In this document: positions 46,575 through 54,845 of the stretch, piece after piece | Position numbering within the stretch: position 1 is the stretch's first letter | Layout: each line of letters starts with the position of its first letter | Source: Streptomyces sp. NBC_01707 | GTDB lineage: Bacteria > Actinomycetota > Actinomycetes > Streptomycetales > Streptomycetaceae | Reading direction: 5' to 3' | DNA: 64,000 nt | NCBI RefSeq assembly: GCF_041438805.1 | Contig: NZ_CP109190.1 | Coordinates: 4,464,001-4,528,000 of the forward strand | Notes under the pieces: model-generated | Seen by the model: the letters and a program-made list of their open reading frames with translations, nothing else | The model's database searches: none | Told to the model about the DNA's origin: nothing | Program-made: the position numbers and the translations under genes

Positions 46575-47852
46575 ATGCCCGACAGCCAGCCACGGCAGCC
46601 GGACGACCCCGGCACCGACTCCACCAGCACCACCGAAACCACCTCGCTGGTGCTGTGCGGCGCCCGTCTCGTCGACGGCCGCATCGTGGACGTACGGCTC
46701 GGCGGCGGCCGCATCGAAGCTGTCGGCACCACAGGCAGCCTGACCGCACCCGGCGCCCGCGTGGACCTCCGCGGCTACCTGCTGCTCCCCGCCCCCGCCG
46801 AACCCCACGCCCACAGCGACACCGCCCTCACAGCCGACAGTGCGGGCCCCCACAGCCCCGGACCTGCCTCGCACCACCCCGAGGACATCCAGCGCCGCGC
46901 CACCGAAGCCGCCCTCCTGCAACTGGGCCACGGCGCCACCGCACTGCGCGCACACGTACGGATCGGCGACGCAACCGGGCTCGCCCCGCTCGAAGCAATA
47001 CTGCAGGCGCGCCACTCACTGCGCGGACTCACCGACCTCACCCCGGTCGCCGTACCCCGCCTGCTCACCGGAACCGCGGGGGCCGACAGCCTCGCGATGC
47101 TCCGGGACGCGGTGAAGATGGGCGCCGGCGTCGTCGGCGGCTGCCCCGACCTCGACCCCGACCCGGCCGGATACGCCGAAGCCGTCCTGGAGATCGCCGC
47201 CGAACACGGTTGCCCCGTCGACCTCCATACGGACGGTGACGATCCCGCCCGCCTCACCCGCCTCGCCGCCATGGCAGCGGGACTGCGGTCCGGAGTCTCG
47301 ATCGGCCCGTGCGCCGGCCTCTCCCACCTCCCCCCGCAGACCACGATCCGCGCCGCTGATCAGCTCGCCGCCGCCGGAGTGACCGTCATCTGCCTCCCCC
47401 AGGGCGGCTGCTGCGGGGCGGAGCGCCGAGGCACGGCGCCGGTCCGGCTCCTGCGCGAGGCCGGAGTGCACGTCGCGGCCGGCAGCGGGGCGCTGCGCGA
47501 CGTCGCCAACCCGGTCGGCCGAGGCGACCCGCTCGAGGCCGCCTACCTGCTCGCCTCGCAGAGCGGACTACGGGCGGAGGACGCCTACGACACGGTGTCC
47601 TCCGCCGCCAGAAGGGCCATGGGGCTGCCCGAGGTCCGCGTCGAGGCGGGCTTTCCCGCCGAACTCCTCGCCGTACGCGGCGAACAACTCCCGGGCGTGC
47701 TCTCCCTCGCGTACAGCCGGATCGTCGTGCATCGCGGGCGAGTCGTGGCACGCACGAGCGCGGTACGCGAGTACTGCGACTCGGAGGCCGTCGTGGCCCT
47801 CGACCTGCCACGTCAGGGACGACCGGATTCCGGTCCGAGCGGCGGGCCTTGA
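46575..47852 (+). CDS. cytosine deaminase-like amidohydrolase with degenerate metal site
   Basis: 425 residues, CAGGAG just upstream. The layout matches CodA-type amidohydrolases: a beta-sandwich start (LVLCGARLVDGRIVDVRLGG), then HxH in PAEPHAHSDTAL, and VDLHTDGDD where CodA has HCDE. However the expected Glu after that His is Gly, the later His is replaced in GVSIGPCAGLSHL, and the catalytic Asp region reads GSGALRDVANPVGRGD, lacking the usual Asp. It is therefore either inactive or has changed chemistry. The gene stands alone upstream of an NAD(P)-binding protein. Confidence 0.7.
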   Translation: MPDSQPRQPDDPGTDSTSTTETTSLVLCGARLVDGRIVDVRLGGGRIEAVGTTGSLTAPGARVDLRGYLLLPAPAEPHAHSDTALTADSAGPHSPGPASHHPEDIQRRATEAALLQLGHGATALRAHVRIGDATGLAPLEAILQARHSLRGLTDLTPVAVPRLLTGTAGADSLAMLRDAVKMGAGVVGGCPDLDPDPAGYAEAVLEIAAEHGCPVDLHTDGDDPARLTRLAAMAAGLRSGVSIGPCAGLSHLPPQTTIRAADQLAAAGVTVICLPQGGCCGAERRGTAPVRLLREAGVHVAAGSGALRDVANPVGRGDPLEAAYLLASQSGLRAEDAYDTVSSAARRAMGLPEVRVEAGFPAELLAVRGEQLPGVLSLAYSRIVVHRGRVVARTSAVREYCDSEAVVALDLPRQGRPDSGPSGGP

Positions 47853-47886
47853 GCGAGGCGGCGCGCTGCGGCGTACGGTCGTGACC

Positions 47887-48543
47887 ATGCGCATTGTCAT
47901 CGCAGGTGGACATGGTCAGATCGCGCTGCGGCTGGAGCGGCTGCTCGCTGCGCGCGGAGATGAAGCGGCAGGCATCATCCGCAATCCGGAACAGAGCGAG
48001 GACCTCCGGTCGGCCGGCGCCGAACCGGTCGTCCTGGACCTCGAATCGGCCACCGTGGACCAGACGGCGGAGGTCCTGCGCGGCGCCGACGCAGCGGTCT
48101 TCGCAGCCGGCGCGGGGCCCAACAGCGGGACCGAACGCAAGGACACGGTGGACCGCGGCGCGGCAGTGCTCTTCGCGGACGCCGCGGAACGGGCCGGCGT
48201 CCGGCGCTACGTCGTGGTGTCGGCCATGGGTGCCGATCCGGACCACCCGGGCGACGAGGTCTTCGACGCGTACCTGAGGGCCAAGGGCGCCGCCGACGCG
48301 TACGTGCGGTCCAGGACGGCACTCGACTGGACGATCCTGCGCCCCGGAATGCTGACGAACGACGCAGGCACCGGCCAGGTCCAGCTGTCCGTCTCGACGG
48401 GACGCGCACCGGTGCCGCGCGACGACGTGGCGGCAGCGCTGCTGGAACTGCTGGACACCCCGGCGACGACCGGCCTGACGCTGGAGCTGATCTCGGGGAA
48501 CGTGCCGGTGACGGTGGCGGTGAAGGACGTCGCGGGGAACTGA
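47887..48543 (+). CDS. NAD(P)-binding atypical SDR (SDR-a5-like) protein
   Basis: 218 residues from the ATG at 47887 (MRIVIAGGHGQIALRLERLL). The Rossmann motif reads GGHGQIA, later GADAAVFAAGAGPNSGTERK and RYVVVSAMGADP. Resembles NAD(P)H-binding YwnB/HscB-like flavin reductase relatives. A GTG two codons earlier (47881) is possible. A hairpin follows. Function beyond nucleotide binding is unknown. Confidence 0.85.
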   Translation: MRIVIAGGHGQIALRLERLLAARGDEAAGIIRNPEQSEDLRSAGAEPVVLDLESATVDQTAEVLRGADAAVFAAGAGPNSGTERKDTVDRGAAVLFADAAERAGVRRYVVVSAMGADPDHPGDEVFDAYLRAKGAADAYVRSRTALDWTILRPGMLTNDAGTGQVQLSVSTGRAPVPRDDVAAALLELLDTPATTGLTLELISGNVPVTVAVKDVAGN

Positions 48544-48579
48544 GGGACCGGCTGCGCGGCTCCGGGTCTCCGGAACCCC

Positions 48580-48613
48580 GTTCGACGGTGATCACACGCG
48601 ACCACCGTCGAAC
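48580..48613 (+). terminator. hairpin after NAD(P)-binding gene
   Basis: GTTCGACGGTG (48580-48590) is exactly complementary to CACCGTCGAAC (48603-48613) with a 12-base loop, 37 bases after the stop. Confidence 0.6.
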
Positions 48614-49216
48614 GCAGCCCTCATACCCCTCGCCAACTCTCGATCGCACGGGCGTTCTTGTGTCGAACGAGTGACCATCCACTACGCGCTCGTTGTCGCA
48701 CTCGGCGGGCGGTCCGGCCATCCGGCGCCAAGTTGCTCCGGCCGCTCGCCCGGCACCAGTTCTTCGACAGCGACCGGGCCCTGATCGACCAGAATCAACC
48801 GTTTGATCCGGTCACAAAGGGCCGGCAGGACCTCTCGCGGGATTCCGCGAACCCAGCGCGCGCACGCCACAGCGCACGGGCCGGCAGGGAGTCCGGCCGG
48901 GTTCCTACGTCAAGGGCACAGGCTGCGGGGACGCTGCACCGAACGGGCTTGAAAGCCGTTCCCGTCGTGCACAGCCTGCTCGCGCGACCTCAAGACAGGG
49001 GCCTCTTGCCAGACGCTGGCCGAGTCACGCCGCATGGAGGCGGCGTGCTGGTGTCGGAGGTCTTCCCTGTTCTCGCAGTAGGCCTTGGAGCCTGGCAGTT
49101 CGGGCACAGGGCAGTCATGTTCCATGGCACGTCGGGCCAGCCCTAGGCCAGGTCTTTGACGTGGTCGGCCCAGCAGGATCGGCAGGCCGGCGCCGGCTCC
49201 CAGGGCGAGCCCCTCG
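48614..49216. other. gene-poor start of the accessory region
   Basis: About 600 bases without a confident gene. On the minus strand 48870-48682 reads IPREVLPALCDRIKRLILVD followed by QGPVAVEELVPGERPEQLG, with coding-like third-position bias, and may be the C-terminal remnant of a lost gene. A cysteine-containing stretch at 49130-48910 (CPVPELPGSKAYC) is similarly orphaned. Neither has a believable start. Confidence 0.4.
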
Positions 49217-49243
49217 ACCCCAGTTTCCAAGCGGAACTGGGGT
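49217..49243 (-). terminator. hairpin downstream of the Gln/Gly-rich gene
   Basis: ACCCCAGTT (49217-49225) pairs with AACTGGGGT (49235-49243), extended inward by a wobble and a C-G pair. It lies about 85 bases past the stop on the minus strand. Confidence 0.5.
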
Positions 49244-49327
49244 CTTCTCGCACCCAATGGGGCTTCGAGACCTAGCAACGGTAGGGCCAGGCCCAACAGG
49301 GGCAATCCTGCGCCTTGCACACTCTGA

Positions 49328-49711
49328 CTAGCCCTGCTGCTGTTGCTGTCCGCCACCACCCTGCTGCTGTTGCTGCCCGAAGAAGCCCGGCAGGCCGCCC
49401 TGCTGCTGCCCGAAGAAGAAGCACGGCAGGCCGCCCTGCTGCTGCTGTTGCTGCCGACCGCCCTGCTGCTGTTGCTGCGAACCGAAGCACGGCAGGCCGC
49501 CCTGCTGTTGCTGCCGACCGCCCTGCTGCTGTTGCTGCTGACCCGGGAAACGCGGTTGGTCGATGGTCATGGGCGCTGCCTTCGCGGGGGCCGATGCCGC
49601 CACAGCGGCTGGCGGTGAGGCGCTGGCCGTTTCCGCGACGAATCCTGCTGGGAACGCCAGAGAAGCGATGAGCAGTGGGCTGAGCCGGACGAGGTACCGC
49701 TTGCCACGCAT
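49328..49711 (-). CDS. secreted Gln/Gly-rich low-complexity repeat protein
   Basis: 127 residues from the ATG at 49711, preceded by GAAGGGAGAAAG, a strong ribosome site. The N terminus MRGKRYLVRLSPLLIASLAF with a following ETASAS is a Sec signal peptide, probably cleaved near ASAS. After an Ala/Pro-rich spacer ending TIDQPRFPG, the rest is repeats of GQ(3-6)GGR and GGLPCF: seven Gln runs of 3-6 residues separated by GG(R), and three blocks GGLPCFG, GGLPCFFFG and GGLPGFFG. The two Cys residues could cross-link chains. The stop is TAG. The composition is like an amyloid- or adhesive-forming surface protein, but no family was recognised. Confidence 0.72.
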   Translation of the reverse strand: MRGKRYLVRLSPLLIASLAFPAGFVAETASASPPAAVAASAPAKAAPMTIDQPRFPGQQQQQQGGRQQQQGGLPCFGSQQQQQGGRQQQQQQGGLPCFFFGQQQGGLPGFFGQQQQQGGGGQQQQQG

Positions 49712-50064
49712 GACTTTCTCCCTTCGACCACCGGAGCGAAAGACAGGCGCTCGTTCACAAACGGTGTCCCCTCTCAGCACCTCGTAGGGCCGAACGCCGC
49801 TCCCAACAGGAGCTTCACACTCGGCAGAGCGCGCATCAAGAAACCGGCCATCCTAGGAGCAGAGGTCTCCGGCAATAGCCATCCGCAATGGTCGCCGTGA
49901 GGAAGACGGGTTACCGGCAGTCTTCGTGACGATCATCGGGAGCGAACCGACGAAAAACGGTCTCGCGATGGCGCACGGGCCGCCCTGTCTGGTCCTGAGC
50001 GGGCGCTGCCGCATGTGGCTTATCCGAGCAGGCGCGGGTTGCCGACCGGGACGAGGCTTGGCCC
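49712..50064. other. intergenic region
   Basis: About 350 bases; the first 60 should contain the promoter of the Gln/Gly-rich gene. Nothing else could be assigned. Confidence 0.4.
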
Positions 50065-50286
50065 ATGTCCGGATACCTGCCGATCGTGATCTATCCGCCC
50101 GATGAGTCCGGCGGCCGCCGGGTGCGTGTCGACGGGGAAATCCTCGGCATGGCGCACAGCCTGCGTGATGTGACGGAGTTCCTGCGTCGGGCCGGAATGG
50201 AGGACATCAGCGAGGAAGACGTGATTCTGTCCGGGATGATCGACTGGCGTGGAGGAGGACCGAACCTGTGGCCTGCCCCGTGGTGA
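50065..50286 (+). CDS. small hypothetical protein
   Basis: 73 residues (MSGYLPIVIYPPDESGGRRV, then RVDGEILGMAHSLRDVTEFL). Balanced composition and normal GC-rich third positions suggest it is real. A GACGAGG element lies about 8 bases upstream. It has no transmembrane segment or recognised motif and is isolated between unrelated genes. Function unknown. Confidence 0.6.
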   Translation: MSGYLPIVIYPPDESGGRRVRVDGEILGMAHSLRDVTEFLRRAGMEDISEEDVILSGMIDWRGGGPNLWPAPW

Positions 50287-50678
50287 GCGAGCCCCGGACG
50301 CACGAAACCGCCCCCAGCAACCCAAGCCGCGGGACGACCATCACATTTACCTTCTTCGTAGCTCCGTAAACAGGCGGCGAAGCCTAGGAAGCCTGGGCCT
50401 GCGCAGCACGATGCAGCGGCGGCCGGCCCGCGGCATCAGCCGCCTCCGGACCGGCACCCCCAGGTAGCCGCACCCTCAGGCCATCCGCGTCCCCGTCAGC
50501 AACTCAGGCCACCCGCATCCCCGTCAGCAGCCGCACGGGGGATCCCGGGGTCGACCACCTCCACAGCACCCGGTGCTGCAGTTCGTCGCTTGTCGTCGTC
50601 CGTCTCTGCTGGTGTCCCCGTCCGACCGTTGAACATCCGCCAGTCGGTCTCAGCCGGCGATGGCACGGCCGCAGCGTT
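50287..50678. other. spacer downstream of collagen-like gene 1, with duplicated 32-mer
   Basis: No gene is supported. Bases 50558-50589 (cctccacagcacccggtgct continuing to ttcgtcgc) are identical to 51246-51277, which lies at the same relative position downstream of collagen-like gene 2. Its core CAGCAC-CCG-GTGCTG forms a small hairpin that may end transcription of each gene. Confidence 0.55.
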
Positions 50679-50999
50679 TTACCACCCGTCCCGGCCGTCC
50701 CTCCCCTTCCTTCCCTCATGGCCATGTCTGCCGATGTGGCCGTTTTCGCCGTTTCGCCCGCGCTCGCCGTCCCTGCCTGGCGGGCCGGAGGGGCCGCGCG
50801 GACCAGGGGGGCCGGACGGACCGGAGGCACTGGGCTCGACGGGGTGCGCCTGGAGGTCGATGTGCTGTGTCTGCAGATCATCGAGCTGCATTTGGTGGGC
50901 GATCAGTGCAACCGCCTGCGCGACGAGCACGGAGATCAGCACGGCGCCGAGGACAAGGTGGAGCCACGGTCTGGGCGGCGTTTCGTTCACGTTGCTCAC
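50679..50999 (-). CDS. membrane-anchored collagen-like protein 1
   Basis: 106 residues from the GTG at 50999, with GAGGGATGAC immediately upstream (VSNVNETPPRPWLHLVLGAV). A single transmembrane segment (LVLGAVLISVLVAQAVALIA) is followed by a short heptad-like linker (HQMQLDDLQTQHIDLQAHPV) and then about 15 uninterrupted Gly-X-Y triplets beginning GPSGPPGPRGPSGPPGRDGE and ending GRDGRDGW. The type is a signal-anchored, outward-facing bacterial collagen; the linker may act as a trimerisation domain. It is paralogous to the next gene upstream. Function unknown, possibly surface adhesion or wall structure. Confidence 0.75.
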   Translation of the reverse strand: MSNVNETPPRPWLHLVLGAVLISVLVAQAVALIAHQMQLDDLQTQHIDLQAHPVEPSASGPSGPPGPRGPSGPPGRDGERGRNGENGHIGRHGHEGRKGRDGRDGW

Positions 51000-51368
51000 G
51001 TCATCCCTCACAGTGTGTGCTGACGAAGAGGTGTAAATGGCAAGGAACCGGAGGAGGCGGACTCCTCGTCGGGCGTCTGCCCCGCGACGACCTCGCAGGC
51101 CCCGGAAGTGCCCAACACCGCACGGAGCCACCGAGGCAGCCATTGAGGCGAAAGGACGACCTCACCGTTGGCGGGCACAAGACAACGGCAACCCGAGTCG
51201 AGCGCAGGGCAGCGAGCCGACTCAGGGCCGGCACAGGATCGGCTACCTCCACAGCACCCGGTGCTGCAGTTCGTCGCATGTCGCCGTCCGTGACCGCGCA
51301 TGCCCCCGTCTGGTCACGGAAGGGCTGAACGTCTTCTAGTGCGTGCCGGAGGAGCTGCCCCGGAGAGC
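51000..51368. other. spacer between the two collagen-like genes
   Basis: About 370 bases without a gene. It contains the second copy of the 32-base repeat (51246-51277) and, near 51000-51030, the promoter side of collagen-like gene 1. The bases just upstream of each GTG start (minus strand GTGAGGxATxAC) are shared by both paralogues. Confidence 0.5.
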
Positions 51369-51749
51369 TCAGTCGTCAGCCTCCCCATGGCGACTCGGGG
51401 ACTCAGTCGGTTCCGGCTCGGCTGCAGCGTCTTGTCCGTCCTTCCCGTCCTTGCCCGGCGGGCCGTCCCGCCCGTCCCGCCCGTCCCGCCCGTCCTGCCC
51501 GTCCTGCCCGTCTTTCCCATCCTTGCCCGGCGGGCCGGGAGGGCCTTGCGGACCAGGAGGGCCGGACGGACCGGAGGCACTGGGCTCGACAAGGTGTCCC
51601 TGGAAGTCGATGTGCTGCGTCCGCAGATCGTCGATCTGCTCTTGCTGGGCGACGATCGCAGCCGACTCCGCGATGAGCGCGACGATCAGCGCTGCCCCGA
51701 GCACAAGGGGGCGCCACGGTTTACGCAGCATTTCAATTACCCTGCTCAC
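51369..51749 (-). CDS. membrane-anchored collagen-like protein 2
   Basis: 126 residues from the GTG at 51749, with GTGAGGCATCAC upstream; an ATG at 51731 is an alternative, but the GTG aligns with paralogue 1. VSRVIEMLRKPWRPLVLGAA leads to a transmembrane segment (LVLGAALIVALIAESAAIVA), the linker QEQIDDLRTQHIDFQGHLVE, and 16 Gly-X-Y triplets (GPSGPPGPQGPPGPPGKDGK, then GQD/GRD/GKD repeats). An acidic tail follows (AEPEPTESPSRHGEADD). The anchor, linker and EPSASGPSGPPGP block are nearly identical to paralogue 1, while the triplet part has diverged in length and charge. Confidence 0.77.
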   Translation of the reverse strand: MSRVIEMLRKPWRPLVLGAALIVALIAESAAIVAQQEQIDDLRTQHIDFQGHLVEPSASGPSGPPGPQGPPGPPGKDGKDGQDGQDGRDGRDGRDGPPGKDGKDGQDAAAEPEPTESPSRHGEADD

Positions 51750-52584
51750 GTGATGCCTCACTCTGTGTGACGGCGAAAGTGTAAACGACGCATAGCCGGA
51801 CAAGGCGGACCTCATCATCGAGTGTCCGCCCCGCGGCGAGCTCACAGGCCCACACGCACCGGTCAAAGCCGGGACAGTGGGAATCAAGGTGAGACAAGGC
51901 GAACGCGGAAAGGGCGCCCCTCGCCGAGAGACACCCCTTGCGACCAGCGCATGCGCTGAACTGCTGTGGTGGGTGGGGATTTGACCCCATGAACGAGACT
52001 GCGGGCCCACTCAGGCGGCAGACGACCAGCGTCCTGCCGACATCCGATCCGTAGGCGGGTTCACCCCGGACGTGCGCCCTGCCGACAAGCCTCTCGTGAA
52101 TCCGAGCCCGCAGCGGGCAGTCGCCGAAGCCGGTGGGGGACCGCGTCTCCAGGGCTGTGCGGCGGTGCTCAGCCTGTGCGGCCCAGGGCACTCCCGGGCG
52201 GAGCGCGGTCGGCGTCGGCGCCAGCCGGCCCGGAAAGGATGTGCAGAAGCGGCGCGCGGGCCTGGTGAGGGAGTTCGACGTCGGTGCGTGGAGACCGCAC
52301 ACGGATCCGGAGAGATTGCGCCGATCAAGCCTCACAACCCCTCTGGCCTGGGGTAGGCCGCCACTCAGCGGCGGCGCTGGCATCGAGCAGCGCGCCCGCT
52401 GTCGCTTGTGTTGTGCGCCCGGCGGACGAAGCGGAAATGTCCTTGCTGCGCAGTATCAAGGCTCAGTAACGTGCGGCAGGTGGCTTGATCTCCCATGCCG
52501 TCGGCCTGACCGGCGGTCGAAGCATTCGCTCCGCCGCCGTCGGCATCCGACCGCGGCTCGTCTGCCTTACCCGGGAGATCCTTC
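51750..52584. other. gene-poor interval
   Basis: About 830 bases. Several long open frames exist on both strands, but none has a ribosome site, homology or convincing composition. The bases near 51960-52000 (minus strand ATGGGGTCAAATCCCCACCC) look like the T-arm and 3' end of a tRNA, but no cloverleaf can be completed. Confidence 0.4.
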
Positions 52585-53514
52585 ATGCCCCAGAGCAACA
52601 TGTCTGATACTCGCACTGCCCAGGCTGTGCTGAGGGAGGCCAACCACGCGCATGGCACCCAGTTCCGGTTGAATCACCGATTCGATGACGGAGTCCAGTC
52701 AGGCGCCTGGCTCCTGACCGACGACACCGGCCGACGAGCGGTGCTGAAATGGAGTCCTGATCGCGCCTGGGCTCGTCAGATCGAGCGTGCCGTTGAGGGA
52801 GTCGCAAAGATCCGCTCTGCCGGGTATCCGACGCCCGCCTGGCTGGCCGTCGGCACGAGCGCAGAAGGCTTTGGATACCAGATCCAGGAATTTTCAACCG
52901 GACGCAGCCCGAGACAAGTGGCGGCAAAAGAGGCCCGGTTGCTGATTGACCTCCTGGAGACGCACACGGGCCTCGATCCCGACCCTGACAGGTGCTGGTC
53001 GCAGTACGTGACAGACCGCCTGACCGACCGACGTGAGGACCTGTGGCGGCAGGCGGCCGAGATCGGCCCAACCGGGCGTGACCTCGTCAACGCCTGCGAA
53101 CGGCTTCTCGCTGCCCACGGGACTGTCACTTTGCCCACCGGCGACTTGGTCCACGGCGATTTCCGACCTGGCAACATCCTTTTCCATGCAGATCGAGTCA
53201 GCGCCGTCGTTGACATAGAAGCACTAGGCAGTGGCACCAGGGTCTTCGATTACGCAACGCTTCTGAGCGCCCACGACATCACCCCTGCGGCGCTGCAGAT
53301 GCTCTGCGCCGCAGGCGCGCGGGTCGCCGGCCCCGGCGCTCTGGCCTACTGCTTCGTCCACGTCGTCCTCGACCTTGCCGTCTTCGTCCATCGCCGAAAC
53401 CTTCGCCCAGGCATTCAGAACGTGAGCACGCTCCATGAGCGCGTACTGATCCTGCTGAACCACACCGCCGGGGCCCAGAGATCCTCAACGTCGCGTGCCT
53501 CCACGCGACGCTGA
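52585..53514 (+). CDS. aminoglycoside phosphotransferase (APH)-fold kinase
   Basis: 309 residues; GGGAG lies seven bases before the ATG. The protein-kinase-like fold is seen from RAVLKWSPDRAW (N-lobe lysine), a hinge at YQIQEFSTGRSP, then the catalytic loop VHGDFRPGNILF near residue 189 and the metal motif VVDIEALGSG, where Asp replaces the DFG Asp region. It may phosphorylate an aminoglycoside or, more often in this family, a metabolite such as homoserine or choline. Neighbours give no hint. It is the largest intact enzyme of the accessory segment. Confidence 0.82.
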   Translation: MPQSNMSDTRTAQAVLREANHAHGTQFRLNHRFDDGVQSGAWLLTDDTGRRAVLKWSPDRAWARQIERAVEGVAKIRSAGYPTPAWLAVGTSAEGFGYQIQEFSTGRSPRQVAAKEARLLIDLLETHTGLDPDPDRCWSQYVTDRLTDRREDLWRQAAEIGPTGRDLVNACERLLAAHGTVTLPTGDLVHGDFRPGNILFHADRVSAVVDIEALGSGTRVFDYATLLSAHDITPAALQMLCAAGARVAGPGALAYCFVHVVLDLAVFVHRRNLRPGIQNVSTLHERVLILLNHTAGAQRSSTSRASTRR

Positions 53515-53540
53515 GATGCACGTCAGGCACAACCCGAACA

Positions 53541-53717
53541 CTGACACGGTCGCCAAAAAGCCCGACCTACGTAGAGAACCGGGAGAAGCTGCGGCGCCTC
53601 CTCACAGCGACCGCCAAGCGGGTCGTGGCGGGCGGCCCGGACGAGGGCTTCTCCCGGCTCCGCGTGGAAGATGCGGACGCGGCGGACCCGTACCACGGTG
53701 GTCGCAGGGCGTGCTGA
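53541..53717 (+). pseudogene. possible truncated C-terminal gene fragment
   Basis: The frame reading TYVENREKLRRLLTATAKRV then VAGGPDEGFSRLRVEDADAA, ending in TGA at 53715, has strong G/C third-position bias and a natural protein look, but no in-frame start or ribosome site. It is probably the end of a gene whose beginning was lost. The family was not recognised. Confidence 0.35.
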
Positions 53718-53869
53718 GTGCCGCGCGTGAGCGACTCCACGAGACGGCGCGTCAGCCCTGAATCCGCTGACAGCCGAGCAGGCAGGTCGAGGCCAACCGT
53801 GGCCCATCAGATCGGGAAGCCAGTGCGCCTGAGCCTTGAAAGTCGTAACTCAGTCATCTGGGAGATGCT

Positions 53870-54307
53870 TTGAGCGCCGAACAGCGAGGCTATGGGGTGC
53901 ATCGCGCTGCGATCGCCCACATATTGGCCGCAGTTGGTGATGCGGCGATTGTGCTCTCCTACGAGGAGGATCGCTCCTTCGCTGCTGCCAGCCTGAGCCG
54001 CTTCAGTGCTGTGGGGTCGACGCGGCTGGACTGGCAGGCTGCTGAGGTCGTGGAGCGTTCCACCGGTTTTGATGGTGCGGAGCTCCGGCGGCTGCTGCAC
54101 GACCACGGGGACAAGGGTGAGCTGGTGGTCGTTTTCTGGGGAAGTCTCGCCGTGCCATCGGTGATACTGGAGGCCGCTTTGGCAGCACTCCATGCTGAGA
54201 CGTTGTTGGACTGCTCCCCTGAATGCTGGATCTACCTCACCGACAGCAGGGTGTTGATCGAGTTCCAGGACGGTGAGGGATTCACGGTCGGTCGGGTGCC
54301 GTCCTGA
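53870..54307 (+). CDS. hypothetical protein, possibly immunity-type
   Basis: 145 residues from a TTG at 53870 with GGGAG eight bases upstream (LSAEQRGYGVHRAAIAHILA). It is acidic and Ala/Leu-rich with no signal or membrane segment; the end WIYLTDSRVLIEFQDGEGFT looks like a small alpha/beta domain. Its size, acidity and position next to a YrhB/Imm35-type gene suggest an orphan immunity protein, but this is inference. Confidence 0.55.
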   Translation: MSAEQRGYGVHRAAIAHILAAVGDAAIVLSYEEDRSFAAASLSRFSAVGSTRLDWQAAEVVERSTGFDGAELRRLLHDHGDKGELVVVFWGSLAVPSVILEAALAALHAETLLDCSPECWIYLTDSRVLIEFQDGEGFTVGRVPS

Positions 54308-54404
54308 TTCATCGTGGACCGTTCAGAGCGTAGACCCCATTCGCAAAGGGTCAGTTCTACTGGTTACCGGTTCGACGATGGACACGGTGATCTCTCGCCG
54401 AGGG

Positions 54405-54486
54405 GATTTGCAGTCCGCGCCCAGCGTGCCCGCGGACCAGCACTTCCTCAGTCGATTGATGCGGCGCCCCACGCCGACCCCACAGG
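54405..54486. repeat. imperfect direct repeat, copy A
   Basis: GATTTGCAGTCCGCGCCCAG onward to ACCCCACAGG. It matches 56988-57070 at about 70 of 83 positions by eye, in the same orientation. The left end resembles the anticodon arm of tRNA-Tyr in degraded form. It may mark one edge of a decayed integrated element. Confidence 0.6.
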
Positions 54487-54571
54487 GCCCCACCAAGAGG
54501 TGCAGGGCGCTACCTCAGGACCGGCCGACCTAGGGTGCTCTGCGGATCATCAGCCGTCGTACGGGAGACAT

Positions 54572-54845
54572 ATGTTGCAGCGAGCAGAGTCCCTGAGGTT
54601 CGCGGTTTCGTTTCTGGAGCGCAGCCAGCGCGATGACGAACCACCCCTTGCCATCGATGCAGAACCGGTGCGGGAGTACAACGGGCTCCTGATCGCCCCC
54701 TACAACTCCGGTCCAGTACCTCGCCTCACGTGATCAGAGGAAACGGTTGCTGGATTGCTGGCCCATCCTGGTTGACCTTGACAACGGAAACGTACGGTTC
54801 GGCACGCTCGAGGAGCGGCATCTCTGGAGGAGCCCGTCCATCTGA
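54572..54845 (+). pseudogene. YrhB/Imm35-type immunity gene with a one-base frameshift
   Basis: Starts ATG at 54572 with GGGAG six bases upstream: MLQRAESLRFAVSFLERSQR ... NGLLIAPYNS. At 54710-54711 an extra G shifts the frame. If one G is removed, reading continues as VQYLASRDQRKRLLDCWPIL, then VDLDNGNVRFGTLEERHLWR, ending at TGA 54843. The restored 90-residue product has the layout of YrhB-domain proteins, one of the immunity families of polymorphic-toxin systems. It is either a fresh pseudogene or a sequencing error in a short G run. No toxin gene is adjacent. Confidence 0.65.

Noticed and set aside
48658..49146. A 162-codon plus-strand frame
   Set aside because: No ribosome site, no recognisable motif, and a composition typical of non-coding high-GC sequence.
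49315..49560. CAG/CTG-rich repeats considered as a CRISPR or satellite array
   Set aside because: The repeats are codon-phased Gln/Gly runs within a signal-peptide gene, without spacers.
51955..52000. tRNA-like T-arm on the minus strand (ATGGGGTCAAATCCCCACCC)
   Set aside because: No D-arm, anticodon arm or acceptor partner is found, so a tRNA gene cannot be claimed.
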